From NCBI RefSeq assembly GCF_027482425.1, contig NZ_JAIXWA010000077.1, positions 1 to 39,819 on the forward strand: a stretch of 39,819 nucleotides of DNA, written 5' to 3'. Numbering within the stretch: position 1 is the first letter of the stretch; every line of letters starts with the position of its first letter. This document shows, piece by piece, positions 25,211 through 33,477 of this stretch. The notes under the pieces are model-generated. The model was given only the letters and a program-made list of their open reading frames with translations, was not told the DNA's origin and did not search any database. This DNA is from Flavobacterium sp. (GTDB lineage: Bacteria > Bacteroidota > Bacteroidia > Flavobacteriales > Flavobacteriaceae). The position numbers were made by a program, and so were the translations under genes.

Positions 25211-25945
25211 TTATTGACGTGAAAATAACACCCGCGCCTGCTCCAAATCTTCTGGAGTATCGATACCAATGCCAACATGAGTAGTTTCGACCATTTTGAT
25301 GCGCTTGCCAAATTCTAAATACCGTAACTGCTCCAATTTTTCGGTAGCTTCCAACGGTTGCATCGGCCATTGCGCAAAATCCAACAACGCTTGTTTGCGA
25401 AACGCATAAACGCCTATGTGACGCATATAGCGCAACCCTTCCCTACGCTCCCTTGGAAACGGAATGACCGATCGGGAAAAATACAACGCATACCCCATAC
25501 GGTCGGTTACCACCTTGACTACATTCGGATTCTGTATATCGGCTTCGGCGGTAATGGGCACCATCAACGAACCCAAATCAATACGTTGGTCTACATCCTC
25601 CCGAAACGCTTGTAACAGGGCTTCCAAAGGCTCCCGCGCAATAAAGGGTTCGTCGCCTTGCACATTGATTACAATATCGGCTTCCAAATCGGCCACCGCC
25701 TCGGCAATTCGATCACTCCCACTTTCATGGTGACGTTGACTCCGAATTACACGTCCGCCATGGGCTACAATCACATCCTCAATTTCCTGCGCATCGGTTA
25801 CAACAAACACCGCATCAAACAATTGCGAAGCAACTGCCGCTTCATAGGTGCGTACAATAACCGGTTTCCCACACAAATCTTGCACCAATTTGGCTGGAAA
25901 TCGCGTAGAAGCATAACGTGCTGGAATAACTGCAATAACGTTCAT
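25211..25945 (-). CDS. kdsB: 3-deoxy-manno-octulosonate cytidylyltransferase
   Basis: This is a 244-residue cytoplasmic enzyme that activates Kdo with CTP to CMP-Kdo for lipopolysaccharide inner-core assembly. Motifs are the N-terminal nucleotide-binding [51 protein letters not shown] and the C-terminal [10 protein letters not shown]. Length matches the family. It is monocistronic on the minus strand, and its 174-bp upstream region is shared with the divergent mnmE promoter. Confidence 0.95.
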   Translation of the reverse strand: MNVIAVIPARYASTRFPAKLVQDLCGKPVIVRTYEAAVASQLFDAVFVVTDAQEIEDVIVAHGGRVIRSQRHHESGSDRIAEAVADLEADIVINVQGDEPFIAREPLEALLQAFREDVDQRIDLGSLMVPITAEADIQNPNVVKVVTDRMGYALYFSRSVIPFPRERREGLRYMRHIGVYAFRKQALLDFAQWPMQPLEATEKLEQLRYLEFGKRIKMVETTHVGIGIDTPEDLEQARVLFSRQ

Positions 25946-26093
25946 AAAGGCTATTTCGGGTAAAAATACAAATTCCCCGTGGAAGCCATACGAACCCTAA
26001 AAAATATTTTCCTTCCATATCACAAAATGCAATGACATTCCCAATCCAAGCATTCCGCGGCAATATCGCACCCAATTGCGTTTCAGAAATTGG

Positions 26094-26101
26094 TATCTTT
26101 G
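26094..26101 (+). promoter_or_regulatory. -7 element of the mnmE promoter
   Basis: TATCTTTG matches TANNTTTG and lies 18 bp before the ATG at 26120. This supports that ATG over the in-frame start at 26090. Confidence 0.55.
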
Positions 26102-26119
26102 CTCCAAAACGTATACCTC

Positions 26120-27517
26120 ATGCATGTTGATACTATTGTCGCGTTAGCTACACCCTCAGGAGCTGGTGCTGTCGCGATTATTCGTTTGTCAGGTCCCGAG
26201 GCAATCGCACAGGCCGAAGCCGTGTTTGTTTCGATCAAAGAAAAAAAACTAAGCGCTCAAAAGTCGCACACCCTTCATCTCGGCACCCTCATCGACCACG
26301 GCAAAGTCATCGATCAAGTCTTGATAGCCCTTTTCCGCAATCCGCACTCCTATACCGGCGAAGATGTGGTAGAAATCAACTGCCACGGTTCGACCTTTAT
26401 TCAACAACAAATCATCCAACTCTTTTTGCGCAACGGATGTCGCATGGCACAACCCGGCGAGTTTACCTTGCGCGCTTTTTTACACGGCAAAATCGACCTC
26501 TCACAAGCCGAAGCCGTAGCCGACCTGATTGCTTCCGACAACGAGGCGGCCCATCAAATCGCCATGCAACAAATGCGCGGCGGCTTTAGTAGTGAAATTC
26601 AACAACTTCGTCAAGAGTTGCTCAATTTTGCGTCGTTGATTGAATTGGAATTGGACTTTGCCGAAGAGGATGTGGAGTTTGCCGACCGAACGCAATTCAA
26701 CCAACTCGTAGCCCGTATCATCCTGGTCTTAAAACGATTAATCGATTCGTTTGCCGTGGGGAATGTACTCAAGAACGGCATTCCTGTGGCGATTGTGGGC
26801 GAACCCAATGTGGGGAAATCGACGCTACTGAATGCCCTGCTTAATGAAGAGCGGGCCATCGTCTCCGATATCGCCGGAACAACCCGAGATACGATAGAAG
26901 ACGAACTCGTCATTGACGGGGTTGGCTTCCGTTTTATTGATACCGCAGGCATTCGACAAACCCACGATAAGGTAGAGCAAATGGGTATTCAAAAAACGTT
27001 TGAAAAAATTACCCAAGCCCAAGTTGTTTTGTACCTACTCGATAGCGTGGCGTTTCAGCAAGCGGTTACCACTTACCGCCAAGAATTAGAAAAAATAAAA
27101 AATCAATACCCCCAAAAGCAACTCGTAGTGGTGTTCAATAAAATCGATTTGCTAACGCCCGAAACTACAGCGGCGTTGTTGCGGGAACTCGAATCACTGG
27201 ACGTAACGGTAATCGGACTCTCGGCGAAGCAACAAGAAGGGGTGGCGCAGTTGAAACACATTTTGTTTTCACTGGTACACACGGGCGCTTTACGCAACAA
27301 CGAAACCATTGTGACCAACACCCGACACTACGACGCGCTCTTAAAAGCCTTAGAAGCCTTACAAAAAGTGCAAGGGAGCATGGATACAGGAGTGTCCTCC
27401 GATTTGGTCGCGATTGACATCCGGGAAGCCTTGTACTACTTGGGTGAAATCACCGGTGAAGTCACCAATGATGAATTGTTGGGGAATATTTTTGCGAATT
27501 TCTGTATCGGCAAATAA
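26120..27517 (+). CDS. mnmE: tRNA uridine-5-carboxymethylaminomethyl modification GTPase
   Basis: This is a 465-residue GTPase that works with MnmG to modify the wobble uridine of several tRNAs. The N-terminal folate-binding domain covers ~1-118 (DTIVALATPSGAGAVAIIRLSG). A helical domain holds the G domain, with G1 GEPNVGKS (227-234), G2 TTRDT, G3 DTAG and G4 NKID. The protein ends in the invariant FCIGK, where the cysteine is catalytic. Its last 18 bases (27500-27517) are the DNA segment used as attachment site by Salmonella genomic island 1. An integrative element begins immediately after the stop codon. Confidence 0.96.
   Translation: MHVDTIVALATPSGAGAVAIIRLSGPEAIAQAEAVFVSIKEKKLSAQKSHTLHLGTLIDHGKVIDQVLIALFRNPHSYTGEDVVEINCHGSTFIQQQIIQLFLRNGCRMAQPGEFTLRAFLHGKIDLSQAEAVADLIASDNEAAHQIAMQQMRGGFSSEIQQLRQELLNFASLIELELDFAEEDVEFADRTQFNQLVARIILVLKRLIDSFAVGNVLKNGIPVAIVGEPNVGKSTLLNALLNEERAIVSDIAGTTRDTIEDELVIDGVGFRFIDTAGIRQTHDKVEQMGIQKTFEKITQAQVVLYLLDSVAFQQAVTTYRQELEKIKNQYPQKQLVVVFNKIDLLTPETTAALLRELESLDVTVIGLSAKQQEGVAQLKHILFSLVHTGALRNNETIVTNTRHYDALLKALEALQKVQGSMDTGVSSDLVAIDIREALYYLGEITGEVTNDELLGNIFANFCIGK
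27500..27517 (+). other. Candidate attachment site (attL) at the mnmE 3' end
   Basis: TTCTGTATCGGCAAATAA encodes FCIGK and stop. The corresponding terminal 18 bp of trmE/thdF is the attB of Salmonella genomic island 1 (established knowledge). Here the sequence on its right turns A+T-rich at once, and a tyrosine recombinase gene lies 0.8 kb downstream. The CACAAAT motif repeats 10 bp apart directly after it (27522-27528 and 27532-27538). Confidence 0.6.
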
Positions 27518-27559
27518 TACACACAAATCATCACAAATTAAAAAGTACTAAAACACACT

Positions 27560-27587
27560 AATCCCTTATAAATAAAGGGATTTTTTA
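27560..27587 (+). terminator. Terminator after mnmE
   Basis: AATCCCTT (27560-27567) pairs with AAGGGATT (27575-27582) around a 7-nt loop, followed by a T-run. If the attachment site at 27500-27517 is right, this terminator was brought in by the element. Confidence 0.85.
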
Positions 27588-27636
27588 TTTTATTCAAAAA
27601 CTTAAGTTTTAGTTACTTTGTTATTTTTTTCTATTT

Positions 27637-27655
27637 TTTGTACCATATTTGTACC
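27637..27655. repeat. TTTGTACC direct repeat
   Basis: Two exact copies of TTTGTACC, at 27637-27644 and 27648-27655, are 11 bp apart, one helical turn. They lie between the attachment site and the promoter of the first element gene. Confidence 0.65.
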
Positions 27656-27673
27656 TCATAAACATATTTTTAC

Positions 27674-27681
27674 TATTTTTG
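27674..27681 (+). promoter_or_regulatory. -7 element for the element's first gene
   Basis: TATTTTTG matches TANNTTTG. A TTTG at 27648-27651, part of the TTTGTACC repeat, lies 22 bp upstream as a plausible -33 box. Transcription from here would include the phased CTTA array in the 5' leader. Confidence 0.45.
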
Positions 27682-27700
27682 AAATGAAATGGCGAAATTA

Positions 27701-27750
27701 TGTCCCTTATTTACCCTTAATTCTACTTATTTCGCCTTATATCCTCTTAA
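27701..27750. repeat. Five degenerate 10-bp repeats with CTTA in exact 10-bp phase
   Basis: Consecutive 10-mers TGTCCCTTAT, TTACCCTTAA, TTCTACTTAT, TTCGCCTTAT and ATCCTCTTAA place CTTA at 27706, 27716, 27726, 27736 and 27746. Four central bases are invariant in all five. The array ends 12 bp before the ATG of the zinc/HTH gene. Confidence 0.8.
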
Positions 27751-27762
27751 TACCACTAAAAT

Positions 27763-28323
27763 ATGAGTTCAAATATTATAGTAAAAAGAATATGTGATTA
27801 TTGTAAAAACACCTTTGATGCTAAAACAACGAAGACTAAATATTGTTCACATATTTGCAACAGCAGAGGTTATAAATTAAATCAAAAATTAAAAAAAATT
27901 GAAACGAGCGATACAGAAACAAAATCAAAAGTTTCTAATTATGTTATGGATGTAAATTCAAAAGATTTTTTAACTGTTAATGAAGCATCAACACTACTGA
28001 ATATGTCTTCCAAAACAGTTTATAGATTGATTGAACAGAATGAATTAAATGCTTTCAATTTTTCGGTTAGAAAAACACTAATTAGGAGAAAAGATATTGA
28101 GAGCTATTTTGATAATAATTTGATAAGTGTTGATAATATTAACCCCAATACAGAGAACGAAATCAATCTCAATAATTCTTACACTATTAATGAAGCTATT
28201 GAAAAATTTAATATTTCAAATGGTGCTCTGTACAATATCATAAAAAGGTTCAATATTCCAAAAAGAAAACTTGGGAGATATACACTAGTGAAAAAAGAAG
28301 ATTTAAATACGATATTCCAATAA
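27763..28323 (+). CDS. Zinc-finger protein with two excisionase-like HTH domains
   Basis: This is a 186-residue protein. An N-terminal zinc-binding motif uses C11-x2-C14 and C28-x3-C32 (CDYCKNTF...KYCSHIC). Two MerR/excisionase-type (HTH_17) domains follow: ~65-116 (LTVNEASTLLNMSSKTVYRLI...RRKDIESYF) and ~140-186 (YTINEAIEKFNISNGALYNII...VKKEDLNTIF). The duplication would let one molecule bind two adjacent sites, which suits the 10-bp repeats just upstream. It may act as recombination directionality factor or autoregulator. Two bases separate it from the recombinase gene. Confidence 0.8.
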   Translation: MSSNIIVKRICDYCKNTFDAKTTKTKYCSHICNSRGYKLNQKLKKIETSDTETKSKVSNYVMDVNSKDFLTVNEASTLLNMSSKTVYRLIEQNELNAFNFSVRKTLIRRKDIESYFDNNLISVDNINPNTENEINLNNSYTINEAIEKFNISNGALYNIIKRFNIPKRKLGRYTLVKKEDLNTIFQ

Positions 28324-28325
28324 TT

Positions 28326-29471
28326 ATGAGCAATGTTAATTTACGAAAAAAAGTGTTATCCACCGGTAAAATAAGTCTCTACCTAGACTTCTACCCTCCT
28401 ATTATTAATCCAAAAACAGGCAAGGCAACTCGAAGAGAATTTTTAAAGTTATATTTATTTAGTAACCCGAAAACAATAGAAGAAAAAAAGCAGAATACAG
28501 AAAATTTTGACCTCGCTGAAATAATTAGATCCAAAAGAAATGTTCAACTCAAAAATAAAGAATTTGGTTTTAAAGATAATGTGGTCTTGAATGTTAATTT
28601 TATAACGCTATACAAAAGTGTTGTTGACGACTATTTTAATACTGGAAGCAAATCCAATCACAATTCATGGAAAGCTTCTTTAAATCATTTAGAAAATTTT
28701 AGTGGCGGTGTAATATTATCCACTAATTTAACTCTCGATTATATAAAAAAATATAGAGCCTATCTTTTAAACGCAAAAAGTACTAGAAATTCAAAAGTTG
28801 ACAAAAACCTAACAAAAAATACTGCATCATCTTATTTTAAAAATTTTATTTCTGTTTTGAAGATTGCATATAAACAAAATTTGATTGAAAAAAATTTAGC
28901 CGAAGATGCTGAATACATTAAAGAAGAAGAAACCCATAGAGAGTATTTAACCGAAGAAGAAATTTCCTTGTTATGGAAAACCGAAATAAAAATCGAGAAA
29001 GTAAAATATATGGCAATATTTTCCGCTTTGAGTGGTTTGCGTTTTGTAGATATAAACAATCTTTACTGGGAAAACATATTTAATGACAAACATCAAGGGT
29101 ATTACATTTCATTAAGAGAGGAAAAGACAAAATCTATTAAAAACCATCCTATTTCAGATACTGCTTACAATATCCTAAAAACACAAAAAACAAATACAGG
29201 GCTAATATTTGGAGGTATTCAATATTCTCAAACAACCAGACCTTTAAAAGAATGGATAACAAATTCGGGGATAAAAAAGAAAATTTCATTTCATAATTTC
29301 AGACATAGCTACGCAACCTTACAACTTGCAAATGGAACAGACATATACACCGTATCAAAATTATTAGGTCATAAAAACGTTTCTACAACACAGATTTATA
29401 CCAAAGTAATGGACAAAAACAAAATTGATGCCGCTAATCGAATAAACATTGAACTTGATGGATTATCTTAA
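28326..29471 (+). CDS. Tyrosine recombinase / integrase
   Basis: This is a 381-residue site-specific recombinase. An N-terminal arm-type DNA-binding region (~5-80; GKISLYLDFYPP...TRREFLKLYL) precedes a SAM-like core-binding domain (~95-190). The catalytic domain has R239 (ALSGLRFVDI), H323 and R326 (HNFRHSYAT), H349 (LLGHKNVS) and the nucleophile Y358 (TTQIYTKV). It belongs to the Bacteroidota integrase group found on conjugative and mobilisable elements. It is the expected enzyme for integration into the mnmE 3' end. Confidence 0.95.
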   Translation: MSNVNLRKKVLSTGKISLYLDFYPPIINPKTGKATRREFLKLYLFSNPKTIEEKKQNTENFDLAEIIRSKRNVQLKNKEFGFKDNVVLNVNFITLYKSVVDDYFNTGSKSNHNSWKASLNHLENFSGGVILSTNLTLDYIKKYRAYLLNAKSTRNSKVDKNLTKNTASSYFKNFISVLKIAYKQNLIEKNLAEDAEYIKEEETHREYLTEEEISLLWKTEIKIEKVKYMAIFSALSGLRFVDINNLYWENIFNDKHQGYYISLREEKTKSIKNHPISDTAYNILKTQKTNTGLIFGGIQYSQTTRPLKEWITNSGIKKKISFHNFRHSYATLQLANGTDIYTVSKLLGHKNVSTTQIYTKVMDKNKIDAANRINIELDGLS

Positions 29472-30411
29472 AATATACAATTCAAATTATAACAAAGCAT
29501 ACAGAATAGGAGAAATCGCCATAAAACATAAATTAATCCAATTCAACAGAGAAACCTTATCCTTCGAAAGAGCCTCTAATCTTACTCAAGAATCATTTGA
29601 GAATTTTGAGAAAAAACTCTTAATTGATAAAGAGCCTAAACTTGTCGAACTTAAATCTGTTTTTGAAAAATCCCTAAGTAATTATTCGAAAAATAAAATT
29701 GAATTGGTGTTGAAAAATGAGGTAAGAAAAGGTTTTTTAAAACTCCCATTAAATATTCAAAGCAATACTTATACTCTGGAATCATTTATAAAAGAATTAG
29801 CTATACTCAATGCGACAAATGAATTGATAAGATTATACAATAATCATTCTGAATTATTTAAGATGATGTATAAGAATGATTATTTCGATTTATTTGAAAT
29901 AAAAGATTATCATCCCATTGATTTTAGAGACTCAAAAAACTATACTGATTTATTAAATAAATTTTATCCATTAAGAAAAACTCCTGAAACATTTTCGGAA
30001 AGTTTTTCAGTAATGCATCCTTATGATACTATTGATGATTTGGAAAACAACACGCCAAATTTCAATGAAAAAGAGAAAGCATATTTGCTTCACTTAATCT
30101 ATAAAATCATAGAAGAATCTAAAGTAAACATAAAACTAAATAATACTGAATTTTACAAAGTTCTATCAATAGTAAACTTAAAAGATGATTCGTGTTTAGT
30201 AAGTGATAATTACAAAAACTCCGATTATTATAGAATATTAAGCGGTGGAATAGAAAAAATAAGTTTGGATATTAAAACTCAAGATAGTTTCATTGATATT
30301 CTAATACCAAAAACAAGAGAACTGAAACTTAAAAATATAACTAAGTATCTATCAGAAAAAAGTACTTTCTTGAAAGCTTCCATTGCAAGAAACCGTAATA
30401 AAGCGAAATAA
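29458..30411 (+). CDS. Unknown protein of the integrative element, overlapping the recombinase gene
   Basis: This protein of 317 residues starts from the ATG at 29458, which overlaps the recombinase 3' end by 14 bases. A TTG at 29449 is possible but less likely. It is rich in K, N, E and L and predicted mostly helical, with no signal peptide or membrane segment. I recognise no domain. The overlap implies co-translation with the recombinase, and a terminator follows, so its product is made in step with the integrase. Confidence 0.75.
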   Translation: MDYLKIYNSNYNKAYRIGEIAIKHKLIQFNRETLSFERASNLTQESFENFEKKLLIDKEPKLVELKSVFEKSLSNYSKNKIELVLKNEVRKGFLKLPLNIQSNTYTLESFIKELAILNATNELIRLYNNHSELFKMMYKNDYFDLFEIKDYHPIDFRDSKNYTDLLNKFYPLRKTPETFSESFSVMHPYDTIDDLENNTPNFNEKEKAYLLHLIYKIIEESKVNIKLNNTEFYKVLSIVNLKDDSCLVSDNYKNSDYYRILSGGIEKISLDIKTQDSFIDILIPKTRELKLKNITKYLSEKSTFLKASIARNRNKAK

Positions 30412-30453
30412 CGCTAAATTTCACGAATAATTTACACACGCCAATTTATCATT

Positions 30454-30497
30454 TTCTCTAAAGTCTGAATTTCATATACAGATTTTAGAGAATTTTT
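30454..30497 (+). terminator. Terminator after the recombinase operon
   Basis: TTCTCTAAAGTCTG (30454-30467) pairs with CAGATTTTAGAGAA (30479-30492) over 14 bp with one G-U pair, around an 11-nt loop, followed by a T-run. It separates the integration genes from the replication genes. Confidence 0.8.
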
Positions 30498-30607
30498 CGT
30501 TTTATATTCTTGATGAAAAACTTCTAAAATCAATACTTCGCAAGTATTTTAAAAACACACTCGAAAACACAAAAACGAACACACTTTTTCTGAATCAATT
30601 TTGAAGT

Positions 30608-30949
30608 ATGAAAAATCAACAAATTTTTATGCTCTCAGAAGAAGGAATAAAAGTACTTGCAGAGCAAATTACAGAAAACATTAAAAAGGCAATGAATACC
30701 TCTAATTCTTCAACAGAGGATGTCTTTATGAACATTGATGAAACGGCTAAACTTATCAATTTAGCGAAACCCAGTATTTATGGATTAGTTCATCAAAACA
30801 GAATTCCATATCACAAAAAAGGGAAGCGTTTATACTTCTTGAAATCACAAATCATTGAATGGTTAAAATCGGGCAAAAAAGAATCTAAAGATGATACTGA
30901 AACTAAAGCCAATGAGTATTTAATGAAAAATCAACTGTTCAATCGTTAA
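30608..30949 (+). CDS. Excisionase-like helix-turn-helix protein
   Basis: This is a 113-residue protein. Residues ~40-92 form an HTH_17/excisionase domain (VFMNIDETAKLINLAKPSIYGLVHQNRIPYHKKGKRLYFLKSQIIEWL). The N-terminal ~35 residues are amphipathic helical. Such proteins regulate excision or activate replication genes on Bacteroidota mobile elements. It begins the second operon, three bases before the DUF3987 gene, in the usual regulator-helicase-primase order. Confidence 0.85.
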   Translation: MKNQQIFMLSEEGIKVLAEQITENIKKAMNTSNSSTEDVFMNIDETAKLINLAKPSIYGLVHQNRIPYHKKGKRLYFLKSQIIEWLKSGKKESKDDTETKANEYLMKNQLFNR

Positions 30950-30951
30950 TT

Positions 30952-32244
30952 ATGGATGTAAAAAATCTTAAAGATATTGATGATAAAATTGGGAATGCTT
31001 TTAAAACAAACAAAGAAATTGCAATTATTCAGTTGGAACAAATAATTTCCAAAATGCCAATTGAAATCAAAACACTAATTAACGATGCGTTTACTTTAAA
31101 AAGGATTCCAAAAGAATATTTATTAAGTTCAATATTGTTTGCTTACAGCAATGCTTGTGGTCTTGCCTTTTCAATAAAAGCGATGGGTTATATAAATTAT
31201 GCCAATTTATATTTTTCAATAATTGGAAGTCGTGGAGACATTAAATCCCCAGCAATGGATTTAGCAACATTTCCTTTGGTAAAATATGACAATGAAAAAT
31301 ATAAAGAATTCAAAAAAAACAATATGGAATTAGAAGAAACTGAAAAAAGTGACAGAAAGCAATTATTTCTGCAAGATGCTACAATTGAATCGGCAATTTA
31401 CACGCATTATAAAAACAAATATTCCATTGGAATTTTTATAGATGAGCTCTATTTCATTATCGAAAAAATGGCAAATAAAAGCAGTACGGAAGGCACAGCT
31501 TGGAGAACTTTCTTTTTGCAAGGAAATACTAATAAGCACATTGATATATCACGCAAAACAACAGAAAGTTTTAGAATTGAAAAATCATATCCAACTTTAT
31601 TAGGTTCAATCCAAAGTCAATTTGTTCCGAAACTGTTTGCAGACGGAAATTTAGAAAGCGGATTAATAGACCGAATTCTTTTTACTAACAAATTGACAAT
31701 GAATAATCAATTATCGATAAATGATATTTCTAATGAAGTATCTGAAAATTATTCTAAATCCTTAATCAATCTTCTAAATTATCGTACCGAAATAGAAAAC
31801 ACTTTTGAAATGGATAATTTACAGATAGAACTAGATTCAAATGCCAATAAAAGGCTTTTTGATTACTCCCAAGAATTAATAAATCGCCAAAATAAAGTAA
31901 ATGATTTAAGTAAAGAGTATATCTCAAAAATGATGATTAATATTCATAAAATAAGCCTTTTAACACACTTAATTTTAAATTCCAAAAGACACACATATCA
32001 AAGTAAAATTAATATTGAAACCGTTGGAATTGCAATATTAATACTTGAGTTTTATTTTATAAACTTCAAAATTGTTTTAGATGAAAATATCAATCAAAAA
32101 GAAAAATTACCAACTACTGAAGATATTATCCTATTAGCTATAAAAAACAATGCTAGTCAAAAAGATGTTGTTGCAATCACCGGAATGAATAAATCATCAA
32201 TATCAAGAAAATGGAATAACATATTAATGCAACTTGCAACTTGA
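30952..32244 (+). CDS. DUF3987-family replication (helicase-like) protein
   Basis: This is a 430-residue protein matching the DUF3987 layout of element-encoded replication proteins. The expected P-loop appears as G92-SRGDIKS99, so the usual glycine before the lysine is replaced by isoleucine. IGIFIDELYFII contains a Walker B-like acidic pair. The C-terminus (~395-430, ASQKDVVAITGMNKSSISRKW) looks like a small HTH. It is probably an ATPase acting in replication of the excised circle. The degenerate P-loop casts some doubt on activity. Its last codons carry one arm of an inverted repeat whose other arm overlaps the next gene's leader. Confidence 0.75.
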   Translation: MDVKNLKDIDDKIGNAFKTNKEIAIIQLEQIISKMPIEIKTLINDAFTLKRIPKEYLLSSILFAYSNACGLAFSIKAMGYINYANLYFSIIGSRGDIKSPAMDLATFPLVKYDNEKYKEFKKNNMELEETEKSDRKQLFLQDATIESAIYTHYKNKYSIGIFIDELYFIIEKMANKSSTEGTAWRTFFLQGNTNKHIDISRKTTESFRIEKSYPTLLGSIQSQFVPKLFADGNLESGLIDRILFTNKLTMNNQLSINDISNEVSENYSKSLINLLNYRTEIENTFEMDNLQIELDSNANKRLFDYSQELINRQNKVNDLSKEYISKMMINIHKISLLTHLILNSKRHTYQSKINIETVGIAILILEFYFINFKIVLDENINQKEKLPTTEDIILLAIKNNASQKDVVAITGMNKSSISRKWNNILMQLAT

Positions 32245-32320
32245 GATTAAAACACAAACCCTATGAATAGCTAATAAAATCAATACTTAACAATGATTAA
32301 TTAAAATATTGCAAGTTGCA
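32228..32320. repeat. 12-bp inverted repeat flanking the helicase-primase junction
   Basis: TGCAACTTGCAA (32228-32239) and TTGCAAGTTGCA (32309-32320) are exact reverse complements. The left arm lies in the last codons of the DUF3987 gene and the right arm 20 bp before the primase start. They share the TTGCAA core with the cluster at 33373-33476. Confidence 0.75.
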
Positions 32321-32339
32321 GGTTGCCAACCAAATTAAT

Positions 32340-33281
32340 ATGATTATGCTTCAAAAGACCAAATTAGAACTTACATTCAATTCAAAAAGAGATTATAAAT
32401 TAATCACTCCTTGTTGTGGAAGAAAAAATACCGATGGAAAATTTATTAATTATAAAAATCTGAGTCAAGAATACGGCTATTGTCATTCTTGCGGAAAAGC
32501 TTCATTGCCCCCTACCATATATGCTGATGAAAATGGAAACGAATATGTTTGGAATGAATTAGAAAATAAATTTCAGACAGATTTTATCCCAACTAAAAAT
32601 GGCATTGCAAACCTGCCTACAATAACTACTCAAAAATTCATAGATGAATCAATAATATGGAAGTTATTCAAAGTAAATCCTGAAAACAATCTTCTACAAT
32701 ATTTACGCAAAACTTATGGCGATACTAAAACAGAAGATGCAAAAGAAACTTATGCTCTTGGCACAAATAATGACGGAGGGATTATATTTTGGAGCATAAA
32801 TAGTAATTTAAAAGTCCAAAAAGCTAAAATAGCTTACTATGATACAAACGGTAAACGAACTAATAAATTTAAAGTTCCTTATAAAAATGAAGATGGCTAT
32901 TTCAACTGCTTATTTGGAGAACATTTGATTTACGATAAAATTAAAACAAAGAAAACAGTCGTATTAACTGAAAGCGAAAAAACAGCCATTATAGGTTATA
33001 TTTTATTTCCAAAATATGTTTGGGTGGCTTATGGAGGAATTAATGGATTAACAGAAAATAAAGTAAGTTCTTTAATTGGTCACAATGTGCTAATTATCCC
33101 CGATATGAGCGAAAATGCCGTTAGTATAATTTTAAACAAAATCCCATTTCTAATTTCATTGGGAATCAATGCTAAAATATGGGATATGACCGAAAGTAAA
33201 ACTGACGACCAATTAAAACTCGAAGGGATTTACAATAATGATTTAGAAGATGTTTTTAGAAAAATATGTACTGTCAAATAA
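32340..33281 (+). CDS. TOPRIM primase-like protein with zinc finger (DUF6371-like)
   Basis: This protein of 313 residues starts from the ATG at 32340. A frame extension to a TTG at 32316 runs into the inverted repeat. The N-terminal zinc finger uses C25-C26 and C48-x2-C51 (LITPCCGRK...YGYCHSCGK), as in CHC2-type primases. A TOPRIM-like core follows, with VVLTESEKTAIIGYILFP and VLIIPDMSENA giving the expected acidic residues. It probably makes primers for replication of the excised element together with the DUF3987 protein. Confidence 0.75.
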   Translation: MIMLQKTKLELTFNSKRDYKLITPCCGRKNTDGKFINYKNLSQEYGYCHSCGKASLPPTIYADENGNEYVWNELENKFQTDFIPTKNGIANLPTITTQKFIDESIIWKLFKVNPENNLLQYLRKTYGDTKTEDAKETYALGTNNDGGIIFWSINSNLKVQKAKIAYYDTNGKRTNKFKVPYKNEDGYFNCLFGEHLIYDKIKTKKTVVLTESEKTAIIGYILFPKYVWVAYGGINGLTENKVSSLIGHNVLIIPDMSENAVSIILNKIPFLISLGINAKIWDMTESKTDDQLKLEGIYNNDLEDVFRKICTVK

Positions 33282-33348
33282 TCCTAAATATATTTGATAT
33301 AAAAGTTCAGAAAATTTAAAAAAAACATACACATCTACCAATCACAAC

Positions 33349-33365
33349 AATCCAAAATTTGGATT
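33349..33365. repeat. 8-bp-arm palindrome after the primase gene
   Basis: AATCCAAA and TTTGGATT face each other around a single A. It is typical of a dimer-binding operator or cruciform site and lies at the edge of the ATTGCAA cluster. Confidence 0.6.
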
Positions 33366-33371
33366 TAAAAC

Positions 33372-33477
33372 CATTGCAATACAACCAAATAATCATTGCA
33401 ATTGCATTGCAACACCTCGTAATCCCTTTAAAATTGGGCGTATCCATATGAAACAATGATTGCAAGACTATTGCAAT
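33372..33477. repeat. Iteron-like cluster of ATTGCAA motifs
   Basis: ATTGCAA occurs at 33373, 33395, 33406, 33459 and 33470. Spacings of 22, 11, 53 and 11 bp are close to whole helical turns. The core ATTGCAAT is itself palindromic. The cluster is in a 544-bp gene-free region after the primase gene, as a replication origin or recombinase arm region would be. The rest of that gap (33480-33670) shows only a possible att copy. Confidence 0.65.

Noticed and set aside
33372..33477. The ATTGCAA cluster as a CRISPR array
   Set aside because: Units are 7-8 bp with no repeat-spacer structure of 25-40 bp, and no cas genes are present.
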